From Acinetobacter oleivorans DR1 (GTDB lineage Bacteria; Pseudomonadota; Gammaproteobacteria; Pseudomonadales; Moraxellaceae): DNA of 64,000 bases. How positions within the stretch are numbered: the first letter of the stretch is position 1; the number at the start of each line of letters is the position of its first letter. The notes below the pieces were generated by a model. The model had not been told where the DNA came from. It saw only the letters and a program-made list of their open reading frames with translations, and searched no databases. The position numbers were made by a program, and so were the translations under genes. Below are positions 32,861-41,852 of the stretch, in pieces. The stretch is from positions 3,410,001-3,474,000 of the forward strand of contig NC_014259.1 of NCBI RefSeq assembly GCF_000196795.1, read 5' to 3'.

Positions 32861-33925
32861 TTAACGCTTTAACGATGCACTAAAGGCTAACATTCGATCT
32901 AAAGGCATTTTGGCACGTTCAGCAAGTGCTGGTTCGACGTGTATTTCCTGATCACCTTTTTGTAAAACTTCTAAAATCCCATCGAGTTCATTCATTGCCA
33001 TCCACGGACAGTGAGCACATGAACGACAAGTTGCACCCTCACCTGCTGTTGGTGCTTCAACTAAAATCTTATTGGGTACCGCTTGCTGCATTTTGTAGAA
33101 AATACCGCGGTCAGTTGCCACAATGAGTCTTTCATTTGGCAAAGTCTGCGCAGCTTTAATCAGTTGAGAGGTACTACCTACCGCATCGGCAATGTCTACA
33201 ACTGATTCAGGCGATTCTGGATGTACCAATACAGCCGCATCTGGGTACAGTGCTTTCATGTTGGCAATGCCACGTGCACGGAATTCTTCATGCACAATAC
33301 ATGCGCCATCCCAAAGCAACATATCTGCACCAGTTTTCTTTTGAATATAGCGACCTAAGTGCTGATCTGGTGCCCAAATAATTTTTTCGCCCAAGCTATC
33401 TAGGTGTTCAATAATTTCTACAGCACAGCTTGAAGTCACCACCCAATCTGCACGTGCTTTAACAGCAGCCGATGTGTTGGCATAAACAACTACGGTGTGG
33501 TCAGGGTGCTGATCACAAAATGCTGTGAACTCATCGACAGGACAGCCCAAGTCGAGTGAACAGGTTGCCTCAAGTGTCGGCATTAAAATTGTTTTTTCAG
33601 GAGACAGAATTTTTGCTGTTTCTCCCATAAATTTGACACCAGCCACAACGAGTGTTGAGGCAGCATGATCTCGTCCGAAACGGGCCATTTCTAAAGAGTC
33701 AGAAACGCATCCACCTGTTTTTTCGGCAAGCTCCTGTACTTCAGGGTCGCAATAGTAATGAGCAACAAGGACAGCATCACGTTTTTTGAGCTCTGCTTCG
33801 ATCTGTGCAAACTTTTGTTGTTTTGCTTCTTCACTTAAGCGATTGTCTTTTGGCTCACCTAAACGGTCTAAATGCGCTTGTACAATGTTTTTTGCATCGT
33901 TGGCAATTAAAGTCGCATCACTCAT
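32861..33925 (-). CDS. nadA: Quinolinate synthase A
   Basis: The product is 354 aa. It has VAHYYCDPEVQELAEKTGG at about residue 54 and the three cysteines of the 4Fe-4S cluster: in EATCSLDLGCP, TSSCAVEI and CRSCAHCPWMAMN. NadA condenses iminoaspartate with dihydroxyacetone phosphate in NAD synthesis. The gene is monocistronic, between the tRNA operon and argJ on the same strand. Confidence 0.95.
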   Translation of the reverse strand: MSDATLIANDAKNIVQAHLDRLGEPKDNRLSEEAKQQKFAQIEAELKKRDAVLVAHYYCDPEVQELAEKTGGCVSDSLEMARFGRDHAASTLVVAGVKFMGETAKILSPEKTILMPTLEATCSLDLGCPVDEFTAFCDQHPDHTVVVYANTSAAVKARADWVVTSSCAVEIIEHLDSLGEKIIWAPDQHLGRYIQKKTGADMLLWDGACIVHEEFRARGIANMKALYPDAAVLVHPESPESVVDIADAVGSTSQLIKAAQTLPNERLIVATDRGIFYKMQQAVPNKILVEAPTAGEGATCRSCAHCPWMAMNELDGILEVLQKGDQEIHVEPALAERAKMPLDRMLAFSASLKR

Positions 33926-34030
33926 AAAACGTCTTCTCTATCCTTCATGCTGGCATACCTGCTCGCATATAACGTTACTGCTTAAATGATTTACGGATTG
34001 AATCATTTAATATCAAAAGTTGGGGCTAAT

Positions 34031-34054
34031 AAAAAAGCCTCTTTGTCGAGGCTT
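34031..34054 (-). terminator. Terminator after argJ
   Basis: Stem AAGCCTC (34035-34041) / GAGGCTT (34048-34054) with a 6-nt loop, followed on the minus strand by a T-run. Confidence 0.8.
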
Positions 34055-34069
34055 GATTATAACTGATAT

Positions 34070-35290
34070 TTAAGAACGGTAATCAGCATTAATTTTGACA
34101 TAGTCGTAAGATAAGTCACAGGTATATACCGTGTCTTTGGCCTGACCACGTCCTAAATCAACACGAATGGTAATTTCGGTTTGAGCCATAACACGCGCGC
34201 CTGCTTCTTCGGTATAGTCTTCAGCTGCGCCGCCATCTTTACAGATTTGTACGTCGTCTAACCACACTTGAATTTTAGACACGTCTAAGTCTTTGACTCC
34301 TGCATAGCCAATTGCAGCTAAAATACGTCCCCAGTTCGGGTCCGATGCAAAAAGCGCAGTTTTGACAAGTGGTGAATGCGCAATGCTATAAGCAATGTCA
34401 CAACACTCCTGAATGTTACCGCCACCCTCTACAGCCACAGTAATAAACTTCGTCGCGCCTTCACCATCACGAACAATTAACTGTGCTAAACGATTCATTA
34501 CACGCGCAAGTACTTCTAACACTTTAGTGTAGCGTGCATCACTGTCCGATGTAATTTCAGCGCCACCAGCCTGACCTGTTGCTACAAAAATACAAGAGTC
34601 ATTTGTTGAGGTATCGCCATCAATCGTAATACGGTTAAATGAATGCTCAACTGTCGTTTTTAGTAGCTTTTGTACTAAATCGCGGCTAATAGGTGCATCT
34701 GTTGCCACAAAGCTCAACATGGTTGCCATGTTCGGGCGAATCATTCCGGCGCCTTTACTAATACCTGTCATGGTATAAGTAATGCCATCTAGCTCAAATT
34801 GTTCAGATGCACCTTTAGGTACTGTGTCTGTGGTCATAATGCCAGATGCAGCATCATTCCAAGCTGCTTCTTGTACGCTATTTAATGCAGGTTGAAGACC
34901 AGCAAGTAAACGTTCCATCGGAAGTTGCTCACCAATCACCCCCGTAGAAAACGGAAGAACTTCAAAACTGTTTACCCCAGCAATCTCCGCCAATTTTGCA
35001 CAAGTATCCTGAGCATTTTTCAAACCTGTAGGTCCAGTTCCTGCATTGGCATTACCTGTATTAATCACTAAATAACGAGGATTACCTTCGGCAAGATGAG
35101 CTTTAGAGACATGAACAGGTGCTGCACAAAATGCATTTTGAGTAAATACACCAGCAACATTTGAACCTTCTGCAAACTCAAAAATGACTAAATCTCGTCG
35201 GTTTTGGTAACGTACATATGCTTCTGTTGAGCCAATTTTTACACCTTTTACCACATGCATTTGTGGCATTGTTACGTCACCGACAGCCAT
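34070..35290 (-). CDS. argJ: Ornithine acetyltransferase / N-acetylglutamate synthase
   Basis: The product is 406 aa. The autocleavage site is visible in GAGMIRPNMATMLSFVATDA, where the chain is cut before Thr in ATML. An oxyanion-hole Thr-Gly lies in VLPFSTGVIGEQLP. ArgJ transfers acetyl from acetylornithine to glutamate in arginine synthesis. ATG 35290 is preferred over a TTG 15 bases earlier. Monocistronic. Confidence 0.95.
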   Translation of the reverse strand: MAVGDVTMPQMHVVKGVKIGSTEAYVRYQNRRDLVIFEFAEGSNVAGVFTQNAFCAAPVHVSKAHLAEGNPRYLVINTGNANAGTGPTGLKNAQDTCAKLAEIAGVNSFEVLPFSTGVIGEQLPMERLLAGLQPALNSVQEAAWNDAASGIMTTDTVPKGASEQFELDGITYTMTGISKGAGMIRPNMATMLSFVATDAPISRDLVQKLLKTTVEHSFNRITIDGDTSTNDSCIFVATGQAGGAEITSDSDARYTKVLEVLARVMNRLAQLIVRDGEGATKFITVAVEGGGNIQECCDIAYSIAHSPLVKTALFASDPNWGRILAAIGYAGVKDLDVSKIQVWLDDVQICKDGGAAEDYTEEAGARVMAQTEITIRVDLGRGQAKDTVYTCDLSYDYVKINADYRS

Positions 35291-35423
35291 TTTTAGAACA
35301 TCCAAAGTTTGTTGAATAAGATCAATATTTCAAAAAAAGCGATGCCATGAAGCACTTTCTTCATGAAATATCATAGTGGACAGCTTAGTAGAAAAGTCTA
35401 AAAAAATCGAGCGCAAAAACGGC

Positions 35424-35903
35424 TCATTGTTGCTCTAGTTTTAATAAAATATCTTTCTTATCAAGCCCACCAGCAAAACCAACTAAAGCACCGCCCGCAC
35501 CAATGACTCGGTGACAAGGTGCAATAATTGAAATCGGGTTTTTGCCATTTGCAGCGCCCACTGCTCGCACCGCTTTTTCATTGCCAATCTGAACAGCAAT
35601 ATCTTTATAACTTCTTGTTTCACCATAAGGGATGGTCAGTAAAGCAGACCAGACCTGCTTTTGAAATACGGTTCCTTCGAAATCGAGTGGCAATATAAAC
35701 TCACGGCGTTTACCTTCAAAATATTCTTTTAATTGTTGTTCGGTCTTTAGTAAAACTGGATGCTCAAGTTGTTCGACTAGCTCGGCCAGTCGAACACGTT
35801 TTGGATTTTCATTGTCCCAGAGTATTGCCACCAAAGCATTTTCATTCGCAACCAGCTTTAATTGCCCAACAGGCGAATTGATATACTTATAAGACAGCAA
35901 CAT
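35424..35903 (-). CDS. ogt: Methylated-DNA-protein-cysteine methyltransferase
   Basis: The product is 159 aa, with the active-site motif PCHRVIGAGGALVGFAGG (Cys about 127) and the helix-turn-helix region RSYKDIAVQIGNEKAVRAVG. It removes alkyl groups from O6-methylguanine by irreversible transfer. It begins 12 bp after the sugE stop, so it is in the riboswitch-controlled transcript, which is an unexpected partner for a guanidinium exporter. Confidence 0.92.
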   Translation of the reverse strand: MLLSYKYINSPVGQLKLVANENALVAILWDNENPKRVRLAELVEQLEHPVLLKTEQQLKEYFEGKRREFILPLDFEGTVFQKQVWSALLTIPYGETRSYKDIAVQIGNEKAVRAVGAANGKNPISIIAPCHRVIGAGGALVGFAGGLDKKDILLKLEQQ

Positions 35904-35915
35904 AGTTTTGTTCTC

Positions 35916-36236
35916 TTAGGACGGCGATGAAATTTTCATTAAAACCAAACCTGACACAATCAATACAGCGGCAATCATTCGCATAGCGCCAACAGGCTCA
36001 TGAAGAAAGAAAATACCGACTAGAAATGACCCGATTGCGCCAATTCCTGTCCAAACCGTATAGGCAGTACCAAGGGGTAACGTTTTCATTGACATTGAAA
36101 GCAGAATTACACTCAAAATCATAAAAACTACGGTAATAACACTAGGGGTTAAACGTGTAAAACCTTCGGACATTTTCATAGAATATGCCCAAATGATTTC
36201 AAATACACCTGCTAAAATTAAAATAGCCCAAGCCAT
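35916..36236 (-). CDS. sugE: Guanidinium exporter Gdx (SugE), SMR family
   Basis: The product is 106 aa with four membrane segments. It has the catalytic Glu in LILAGVFEIIWAYSMK (about residue 10-12) and the SugE/Gdx-type block FTRLTPSVITV and GTAYTVWTGIGAIGSFLVGI, distinct from EmrE/QacE. Gdx exchanges guanidinium for protons. ATG 36236 is preferred; a GTG lies 9 bases earlier. A guanidine-II riboswitch lies directly upstream, which confirms the clade assignment independently. Confidence 0.92.
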   Translation of the reverse strand: MAWAILILAGVFEIIWAYSMKMSEGFTRLTPSVITVVFMILSVILLSMSMKTLPLGTAYTVWTGIGAIGSFLVGIFFLHEPVGAMRMIAAVLIVSGLVLMKISSPS

Positions 36237-36257
36237 AACATTCACTAATTTTTATAG

Positions 36258-36307
36258 TGTCAGGTCGTCCCGACATGATTACCCAATATGGGGGAGGTCG
36301 TTCCTCC
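36258..36307 (-). ncRNA. Guanidine-II (mini-ykkC) riboswitch
   Basis: On the minus strand there are two hairpins with ACGA loops, the hallmark of this class. The first (36293-36307) is GGAGG-AACGA-CCTCC. The second (36258-36275) is TGTCGGG-ACGA-CCTGACA with one G-U pair. The linker is about 17 nt, and the second hairpin ends 21 bases before the sugE start. The first loop has one extra A relative to consensus. Confidence 0.82.
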
Positions 36308-36385
36308 TTTATGAGAGGACTCAGTTTACTTTAAAATAAAAAATGAAGGCAAACCTTATCTAAAGCTTGCCTGTCTTAGAAAATA

Positions 36386-37327
36386 CTATTCGTTTTTTAA
36401 CTGTAAAATTTTTCGTGCGCCATTTAAAACAAACAAGACAATAATTAATCCAATCATTAAATCAGGATAAGGAGAACCTGTAATGGCAACCAATATTCCT
36501 GCGACAATGACACCCAAGTTTACGATGACATCATTTGCAGAAAAGATATAACTCGCCTTCATATGTGCCCCACTCTCTTTATGGTCTCTCATTAAATAAA
36601 GGCAACTAATATTGGCTGCAAGAGCCAATCCACCAATTAAAATCATGAGAATTGAAACAGGTTCACTGCCGTAAATAAAACGACGCAACACATCAATTAA
36701 CACAATCATGGCTAAGCCAAACTGAAACCATCCTGAAAGATGCGCAGCCTTTAATTGTGCATTTAGATTTTTACCTACCACAAATAAAGCAATGCCATAA
36801 ATTGCAGCATCAGCAAACATATCAAGCGAATCAGCGATTAATCCTGTCGATGAAGCAATGATGCCTGCCATAAACTCAATGACAAACATGATGCCATTAA
36901 TGAGTAACAGCCATTGTAAAACTTGCTTTTGTGAGGCATTGGTTGAAGAGCTAGCTCGAACCTTTTTAGGTTTTTCAACAGGTTCATAATGTGGCTGCGT
37001 TTGTTGTAATTCTGCTCCTAGTCCTAAACGTTGCAGGCTTTGGGTGATCTTTTCAGCTTGAACACTGTGATAAATCGCCAAATGCCGTGCTGGTAAATCA
37101 AAATGAAGCTCTTGAATATCGTCAGCGTAAGAGGCCAAAGCCATCCTCACCATTTGCTCTTCAGCTACACAATCCATGTGAGGAATATGATAATAACTCA
37201 CCCATTGGCTCTTTCTAGGCATAGCTTCACTAGGTGTAGAATACTCCTGAGACGGCATGCTTGAGCACCCGCAGCTAGAGCTGGTTTTATTTAAATGTAT
37301 TTGATTCTCTTGTTTTTCTAAAGCCAT
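36386..37327 (-). CDS. CDF-type cation transporter with N-terminal metal-binding region
   Basis: The product is about 313 aa. The N-terminal 130 residues hold a Cys cluster (SSSCGCSS) and a domain resembling a degenerate HMA fold (YHIPHMDCVAEEQMVRMAL). About six membrane segments follow, with cation-site residues in GLIADSLDMFADAAIYG and FSANDVIVNLGVIVAG. The cation-diffusion type and the position after copB suggest metal efflux, probably linked to copper. The start is uncertain; 37381 is also open. Confidence 0.72.
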   Translation of the reverse strand: MALEKQENQIHLNKTSSSCGCSSMPSQEYSTPSEAMPRKSQWVSYYHIPHMDCVAEEQMVRMALASYADDIQELHFDLPARHLAIYHSVQAEKITQSLQRLGLGAELQQTQPHYEPVEKPKKVRASSSTNASQKQVLQWLLLINGIMFVIEFMAGIIASSTGLIADSLDMFADAAIYGIALFVVGKNLNAQLKAAHLSGWFQFGLAMIVLIDVLRRFIYGSEPVSILMILIGGLALAANISCLYLMRDHKESGAHMKASYIFSANDVIVNLGVIVAGILVAITGSPYPDLMIGLIIVLFVLNGARKILQLKNE

Positions 37328-37409
37328 CTGTGCACCATAACTGACACAAAAAACAATGCCATCAGTATAAACCAATGGCATGTCATTAAGCTTAATTTTT
37401 GTTCGGCAA

Positions 37410-38165
37410 TTAGAACTTAAGTGTTAACCCTGCTCCATAATACCAACCATGTTCAGAGTCAGTTCCAGTTTGCCAAGCGGTTTGTTTTAAACCTTTTTCA
37501 TAGCCGTAACCCACATCAACAAATGGCATGACCTTTTTGTTGATTTCATAACGGGTTTGAAAACCAGCTTGTAAACTAGATAACCCTGATTTACTTGCAT
37601 AGTGAGATTCATCTTGCAAAACAACATCTGCTTTTAAATAAGGTTTACCAATTAACTTTTGGGTAAAGAGTAAGTCTCTTTCCGTTTCTAAACTTAGCTT
37701 CCATAGCTGGTCTTCACCTGCATAAAGATATGCATCGGTTTCAAAAAAGTAAGGTGCCATGCCATGCAAACCGACTACACCTGCCCAGCGATCTTGCTTT
37801 TCATCTTCCCGTTGTAAACGCTCGTAGTTTACCCCAGCCTGTACATCCCAATAGTCAGCTACATTTCGACTGTAAAGTACTGAACCGCCGTAATTAGCAT
37901 CTTCTGACTCGGCTTTTTCAACATGGGTTTTGATGAATAGTTTGTTTTCATCAGTTCCCACCCAGCTTTCCAATTCAGAAGAAAAACGTCCTTCTCCTTC
38001 TTCATTTTGAGTCCAACCAGAATCAATTTTTGTTGCTTGATAGATCTGTCCACCATGTTCACGTAAATGATCATGAGTTAAAGGTTCTTGAGCAAAAGCA
38101 AATATAGATATACCCGAGAAAGCACCGCAACATATCATTTGAGAAAATAACTTAGTGATGCGCAT
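37410..38165 (-). CDS. copB: Copper resistance protein B, outer membrane
   Basis: The product is 251 aa, with a signal peptide to about FAFAQ and a CopB/PcoB beta-barrel ending in YGAGLTLKF. Typical strands are ADYWDVQAGVNYE, AYLYAGEDQLWKLSLET and FVDVGYGYEKG. ATG 38165 has AGGAG upstream and overlaps the copA stop by 14 bases, so they are coupled. It lacks the Met/His-rich N-terminal repeat of longer CopB proteins; that segment is in CopA here. Confidence 0.9.
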   Translation of the reverse strand: MRITKLFSQMICCGAFSGISIFAFAQEPLTHDHLREHGGQIYQATKIDSGWTQNEEGEGRFSSELESWVGTDENKLFIKTHVEKAESEDANYGGSVLYSRNVADYWDVQAGVNYERLQREDEKQDRWAGVVGLHGMAPYFFETDAYLYAGEDQLWKLSLETERDLLFTQKLIGKPYLKADVVLQDESHYASKSGLSSLQAGFQTRYEINKKVMPFVDVGYGYEKGLKQTAWQTGTDSEHGWYYGAGLTLKF

Positions 38166-40134
38166 GACTAGCTCCTTTCTCATTTTCAGATTGAACAGGT
38201 GCTTGAGATGCTGGTTTTGCCCCATCATTCACTTGAGCTACAATCAACTTATTCATCATCCCTGCACTCATGTGATAAAGCAGATGGCAATGAATCGCCC
38301 ATTCTCCTAAAGCATCGGCTGTTAATAACGCAGTAACTGTCTTTCCTGGTGGAACAATAACGGTATGTTTATTTGGCAAGTTTTCAGCTTGCTGACCATT
38401 TTCCAATTGCATGAACATGCCATGTAAATGCATTGGATGAGCCATCATGCTGTCATTCACGAACTTCAAGCGAATACGTTCGCCATACTTAACTTGCAAT
38501 GGCTCAGCTTCGCTAAATTTCTTGCCATTAATGGTCCAGATATAACGCTCCATGTTGCCACCTAAACGAATAACAAGCTCTCGTTCTGGCGCACGCGTGT
38601 CTGGCTGAGGTGTTAAAGATTGCAAATCACTATATTGCAGTGCTTTCATACCCGCTGGTGTCGAAGCATTTGCCCAGCCATAAACGGGCTTATCCTTTTT
38701 AGTTTTATTCTCAGATTGCGCAGGCATCTCATGTTTCATATTCATCATAGAATGATCATGTTTTTCAGATGACATACTTTTCATGTCATGATCCATGTTC
38801 ATCATCGTATGATCATGATTAGTCTGGCTCTCTTCTTTTTTCATTTCAGGCATCGCTGACATGTCATGCTTCATTTGCATCATAGAATGACCATGTTCTT
38901 CAGATGACATATTTTTCATGTCATGATCCATGTTCATCATCGTATGATCATGATTAGTCTGGCTCTCTTCTTTTTTGATTTCAGACATAGCAGACATGTC
39001 GTGTTGCATGTTCATTTGATGGCCAGCATGTTCATCACTCGCTCCATTGCCATGACTCATGCCCATATCGTCCATAGTTAGCAAAGAACGTGGACGTGGT
39101 TGCGGCATTTGAACTGGCTCTACAGCTTGCGTATTTTCATTGTGCAAAGTCCCGATGGCAAAACCACTGCGGTCAATAGACTCTGCTTCAATCTGATAAT
39201 TTGCTTGTTTAGGCTCTACAATAACATCGTAGGTTTCAGCTGTACCAATACGAAACTCGTCAATTGCAACTGGTTTAACTGGCTGCCCATCTGCACTTAC
39301 AACTGTCATTTTCAAATTTGGAATTCTGACATCAAAAAATGACATTGCCGATGCGTTAATAAATCGTAATCGAACCTTATCGCCAGCTTTAAAATTACCT
39401 GTCCAGTTTTGCTGAGGTGTCTTGCCATTAACCAAGAAGGTATAACCCGTCACATCAGACATATCGGTTTTTAACATCCGCATCTGATTCCACATCGAAC
39501 GATCTTGCCAAGTTGCTTTTAAGCCTTGTGTTTTAACTTGCTTCAAAACATCAGATACGGTTTCACGGCGGTTTTGATAATACTCAGCAGATTTCTTCAA
39601 ATTCTTCATAATGCTATCGCTAGAAGAATGATGAAAATCTGAAAGCATCACCACATAATCACGATCCGTTTTTTCATGTGCAGCTACGGGTATTTTCCCT
39701 TTCGGGTAAATCACAAGTGGCCCATATAAACCATCTTGCTCTTGGCCTTTGCTATGGGCGTGATACCAATAAGTGCCGTTTTGTTTCACCTTAAAGCGGT
39801 AAACAAAATCTCCGTTTGGCGCGATTCCTTTAAAACCATTGAAACCCGGTACACCATCCATTAACCCTGGCAGTAATAACCCATGCCAGTGCAAAGACGT
39901 GTCTTGATTCTTTAATTGGTTATGAACATGAATAACAGCCTCATCTCCTTCTTCAAACTCAAGAAGTGGGGCTGTAAATTTTCCATTTACGGTAATTCGT
40001 TTGAGCGGCTGACCCGTAACATTGACCTGTTGTTCATTAATATTAAGGTGATATTCCTTAATTGCCGCGAGGGTCCATGGTGAAACCAATAGACCAAATA
40101 CAGCGACGAGGCTGCTAATTGTTTTATGAGACAT
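38152..40134 (-). CDS. copA: Copper resistance multicopper oxidase CopA
   Basis: The product is 660 aa with a signal peptide to about LAA. Cupredoxin copper motifs: HWHGLLLPGLMDG, GTYWYHAHS, HPMHLHGMFMQL and HCHLLYHMSAGM. The Met/His-rich stretch between domains 2 and 3 (about residues 355-470) contains a perfect-length 45-residue tandem duplication. It oxidises or sequesters copper in the periplasm. Operon order is His/Cys-rich protein, copA, copB, cation transporter. Confidence 0.95.
   Translation of the reverse strand: MSHKTISSLVAVFGLLVSPWTLAAIKEYHLNINEQQVNVTGQPLKRITVNGKFTAPLLEFEEGDEAVIHVHNQLKNQDTSLHWHGLLLPGLMDGVPGFNGFKGIAPNGDFVYRFKVKQNGTYWYHAHSKGQEQDGLYGPLVIYPKGKIPVAAHEKTDRDYVVMLSDFHHSSSDSIMKNLKKSAEYYQNRRETVSDVLKQVKTQGLKATWQDRSMWNQMRMLKTDMSDVTGYTFLVNGKTPQQNWTGNFKAGDKVRLRFINASAMSFFDVRIPNLKMTVVSADGQPVKPVAIDEFRIGTAETYDVIVEPKQANYQIEAESIDRSGFAIGTLHNENTQAVEPVQMPQPRPRSLLTMDDMGMSHGNGASDEHAGHQMNMQHDMSAMSEIKKEESQTNHDHTMMNMDHDMKNMSSEEHGHSMMQMKHDMSAMPEMKKEESQTNHDHTMMNMDHDMKSMSSEKHDHSMMNMKHEMPAQSENKTKKDKPVYGWANASTPAGMKALQYSDLQSLTPQPDTRAPERELVIRLGGNMERYIWTINGKKFSEAEPLQVKYGERIRLKFVNDSMMAHPMHLHGMFMQLENGQQAENLPNKHTVIVPPGKTVTALLTADALGEWAIHCHLLYHMSAGMMNKLIVAQVNDGAKPASQAPVQSENEKGASHAHH
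38734..39003. repeat. 135-bp in-frame tandem duplication in copA
   Basis: Two adjacent 135-bp units (38869-39003 and 38734-38868) encode 45-residue Met/His-rich blocks beginning HDMSAM. They differ at about 7 residues, so the duplication is recent but not brand new. Confidence 0.9.
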
Positions 40135-40174
40135 TGCTGTAATCCTTTGAACTAAAAAAATAAGTAAGAAAGGA

Positions 40175-40570
40175 TTAAGCTTTTGGAGGACGTAAAATTT
40201 CTTGCCAGTATCCGGCTAAATGCTGAGCCTGATAAATACTGCTAAATTGAGACGAAATTGGAATGAATTGCGAGTCAATATCTGGTACAGCTTGCTGTAA
40301 TGCCAAATTCACAATTTGACAATGAACTGGGTTACAGTCCTGACAATGCTCACCATGCGAGTGAACAGCCTGTGTCATATTTTGATGACATACTGTCTGA
40401 TCATCTGTTTGAACATGCATATTCTTATGCGAAGTTTTTTCACTATGACACGGCATCGTATGAAGATCATGCTGCATAGGCGTCTGAGCAACAGACACAC
40501 CACTCCACCCAATGACCAAAGTCATTAGGAACACAAACCAAGCATACTTGCGTAAGTGTCGTAGAGCCAT
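40175..40570 (-). CDS. Small His/Cys/Met-rich periplasmic protein of the cop operon
   Basis: The product is 131 aa with a signal peptide (MALRHLRKYAWFVFLMTLVI, cleavage near VAQ). The mature part is rich in potential copper ligands: MQHDLHTMPCH, HGEHCQDCNPVHCQ. It is the first gene of the copper operon. It resembles CopL/DUF2946-like small copper-associated proteins in layout, but I cannot assign the family firmly. Periplasmic copper binding is inferred. Confidence 0.65.
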   Translation of the reverse strand: MALRHLRKYAWFVFLMTLVIGWSGVSVAQTPMQHDLHTMPCHSEKTSHKNMHVQTDDQTVCHQNMTQAVHSHGEHCQDCNPVHCQIVNLALQQAVPDIDSQFIPISSQFSSIYQAQHLAGYWQEILRPPKA

Positions 40571-40673
40571 TGTGGTTTATCACCTAGAACCGATGAGTAA
40601 TCTTAATTCCATTAGCATAACCAAGTTTTCAAACAGATACAATTTTCAATCTTAACTGTTTGTTTTAAAGTAA

Positions 40674-41495
40674 TTAAGCAAATGGTGGTTGATGCTGAAG
40701 GACTAAATCAATCACATCTAGTGCACCCTCTTGTTCATTACTTACAGTTGTATAAGGGGCTACTGCTTTCAAAGCTTCAACTGCATTTTCAACCGCAAAT
40801 CCATAACCGACAGCTTTGATCATCTGGATATCATTATTGTTATCACCAATCGCAACCACTTGATCAGATTCAACCTGCCATTTTTGTAGCAATAGCTTCA
40901 AACCATGTGCTTTATGCTGGTCTGGAAGAATCAAATCGATAAAACCAAAACCACTTGAAACAGGAACTAATACTTTATCTGCAACAAAACTTTTATTCTG
41001 AAAATGTTCAAAAATCGCAAAGCTTTCGTTTTCCTGAGCAGTAAAAGTAATTTTACATACCAAGTCATCTAGTGCATAAAAATCATCAATAACTGTTAGC
41101 TTTTCAAAGTATCGAGCGACTTTGGCATAGTCCTCTGCGTTCATGCTGTTATGCACATAAGCACTCTGTTTTCCGCAGATCACCATGGTTGAGGTGTATG
41201 TAGGGTCAATCGCTTTCAGAATCTCAATATATTGTTGCTGACTTAAATGAGCAAAAGCTATTTCTTGCCCTGCATCTACAACATGCGCGCCATTTTCTGC
41301 AATAAAAGCAATTTCATGACTAATTTCTGGAAAATAGGTAATCAGCTTTGCGAGTTGGTTACCACTGGCAACCACGAAATGAATATTATTTTGTTTAAGT
41401 TGTTCGTACTGTTTTAAAAAACGTGCTTTGTTGTACTGCTTCTTAGAATTAAGAAAAGTCCCATCCATATCTACCGCTAAAATTTTTATCGTCAT
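40674..41495 (-). CDS. Cof-type HAD phosphatase
   Basis: The product is 273 aa, a HAD superfamily IIB protein: motif 1 LAVDMDGTFLNS (nucleophile Asp), motif 2 VVASGNQ, motif 4 AIGDNNNDIQMIKAVGYGFA. The cap domain is at about residues 85-190. Such enzymes dephosphorylate sugar phosphates or flavin-type metabolites; the substrate is unknown. No operon partner; a terminator separates it from rpe upstream. Confidence 0.88.
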   Translation of the reverse strand: MTIKILAVDMDGTFLNSKKQYNKARFLKQYEQLKQNNIHFVVASGNQLAKLITYFPEISHEIAFIAENGAHVVDAGQEIAFAHLSQQQYIEILKAIDPTYTSTMVICGKQSAYVHNSMNAEDYAKVARYFEKLTVIDDFYALDDLVCKITFTAQENESFAIFEHFQNKSFVADKVLVPVSSGFGFIDLILPDQHKAHGLKLLLQKWQVESDQVVAIGDNNNDIQMIKAVGYGFAVENAVEALKAVAPYTTVSNEQEGALDVIDLVLQHQPPFA

Positions 41496-41681
41496 TAATT
41501 ATCTAAATCTCTTACTAAAATCTTATTAAAGCAAATTTAGCTTTATTTTTCATGACACTTTTACAGTTTTATACTTATCTATCTCTAAAAAAATTTCACA
41601 CAGAGCCGTATCGTTTTTTGCACAGGTTATTTTTTAGCAAAGCTTAATAAAAAATCAGATAATAAAATATTCAACACGCAT

Positions 41682-41710
41682 AAAAAAAGAACGCCAAAAC
41701 GTTCTTTTTT
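41682..41710. terminator. Intrinsic terminator downstream of rpe
   Basis: An 11-bp stem (41683-41693 / 41700-41710) with a 6-nt loop, an A-run and a T-run. On the minus strand it ends the rpe transcript after passing through the DnaA-box array. Confidence 0.85.
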
Positions 41711-41768
41711 CATACATTTCGCTTAGAGAATAAACGGTTGATCTAATTTTGTTTATTTTACCAACATC

Positions 41769-41837
41769 TTATCCATACGGTTATCAACACAGTTATCCAT
41801 ATAGTTATAAACAAAGTTATCCACAAGCTTATTCTCA
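41769..41837 (+). repeat. 12-bp-phased DnaA-box array
   Basis: Five DnaA-box-like 9-mers begin at 41769 (TTATCCATA), 41781 (TTATCAACA), 41793 (TTATCCATA), 41805 (TTATAAACA) and 41817 (TTATCCACA, the exact E. coli consensus). A degenerate sixth begins at 41829. All are in one orientation and exactly 12 bp apart. The array lies in the 3' flank of rpe, away from any replication gene in this window. Confidence 0.85.
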
Positions 41838-41852
41838 GTTCAATATACTTTT

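Noticed and set aside
41769..41837. Chromosomal replication origin
   Set aside because: None of the genes that flank oriC in Acinetobacter are present and the neighbours are rpe and a HAD phosphatase. Kept as a DnaA-box cluster only.
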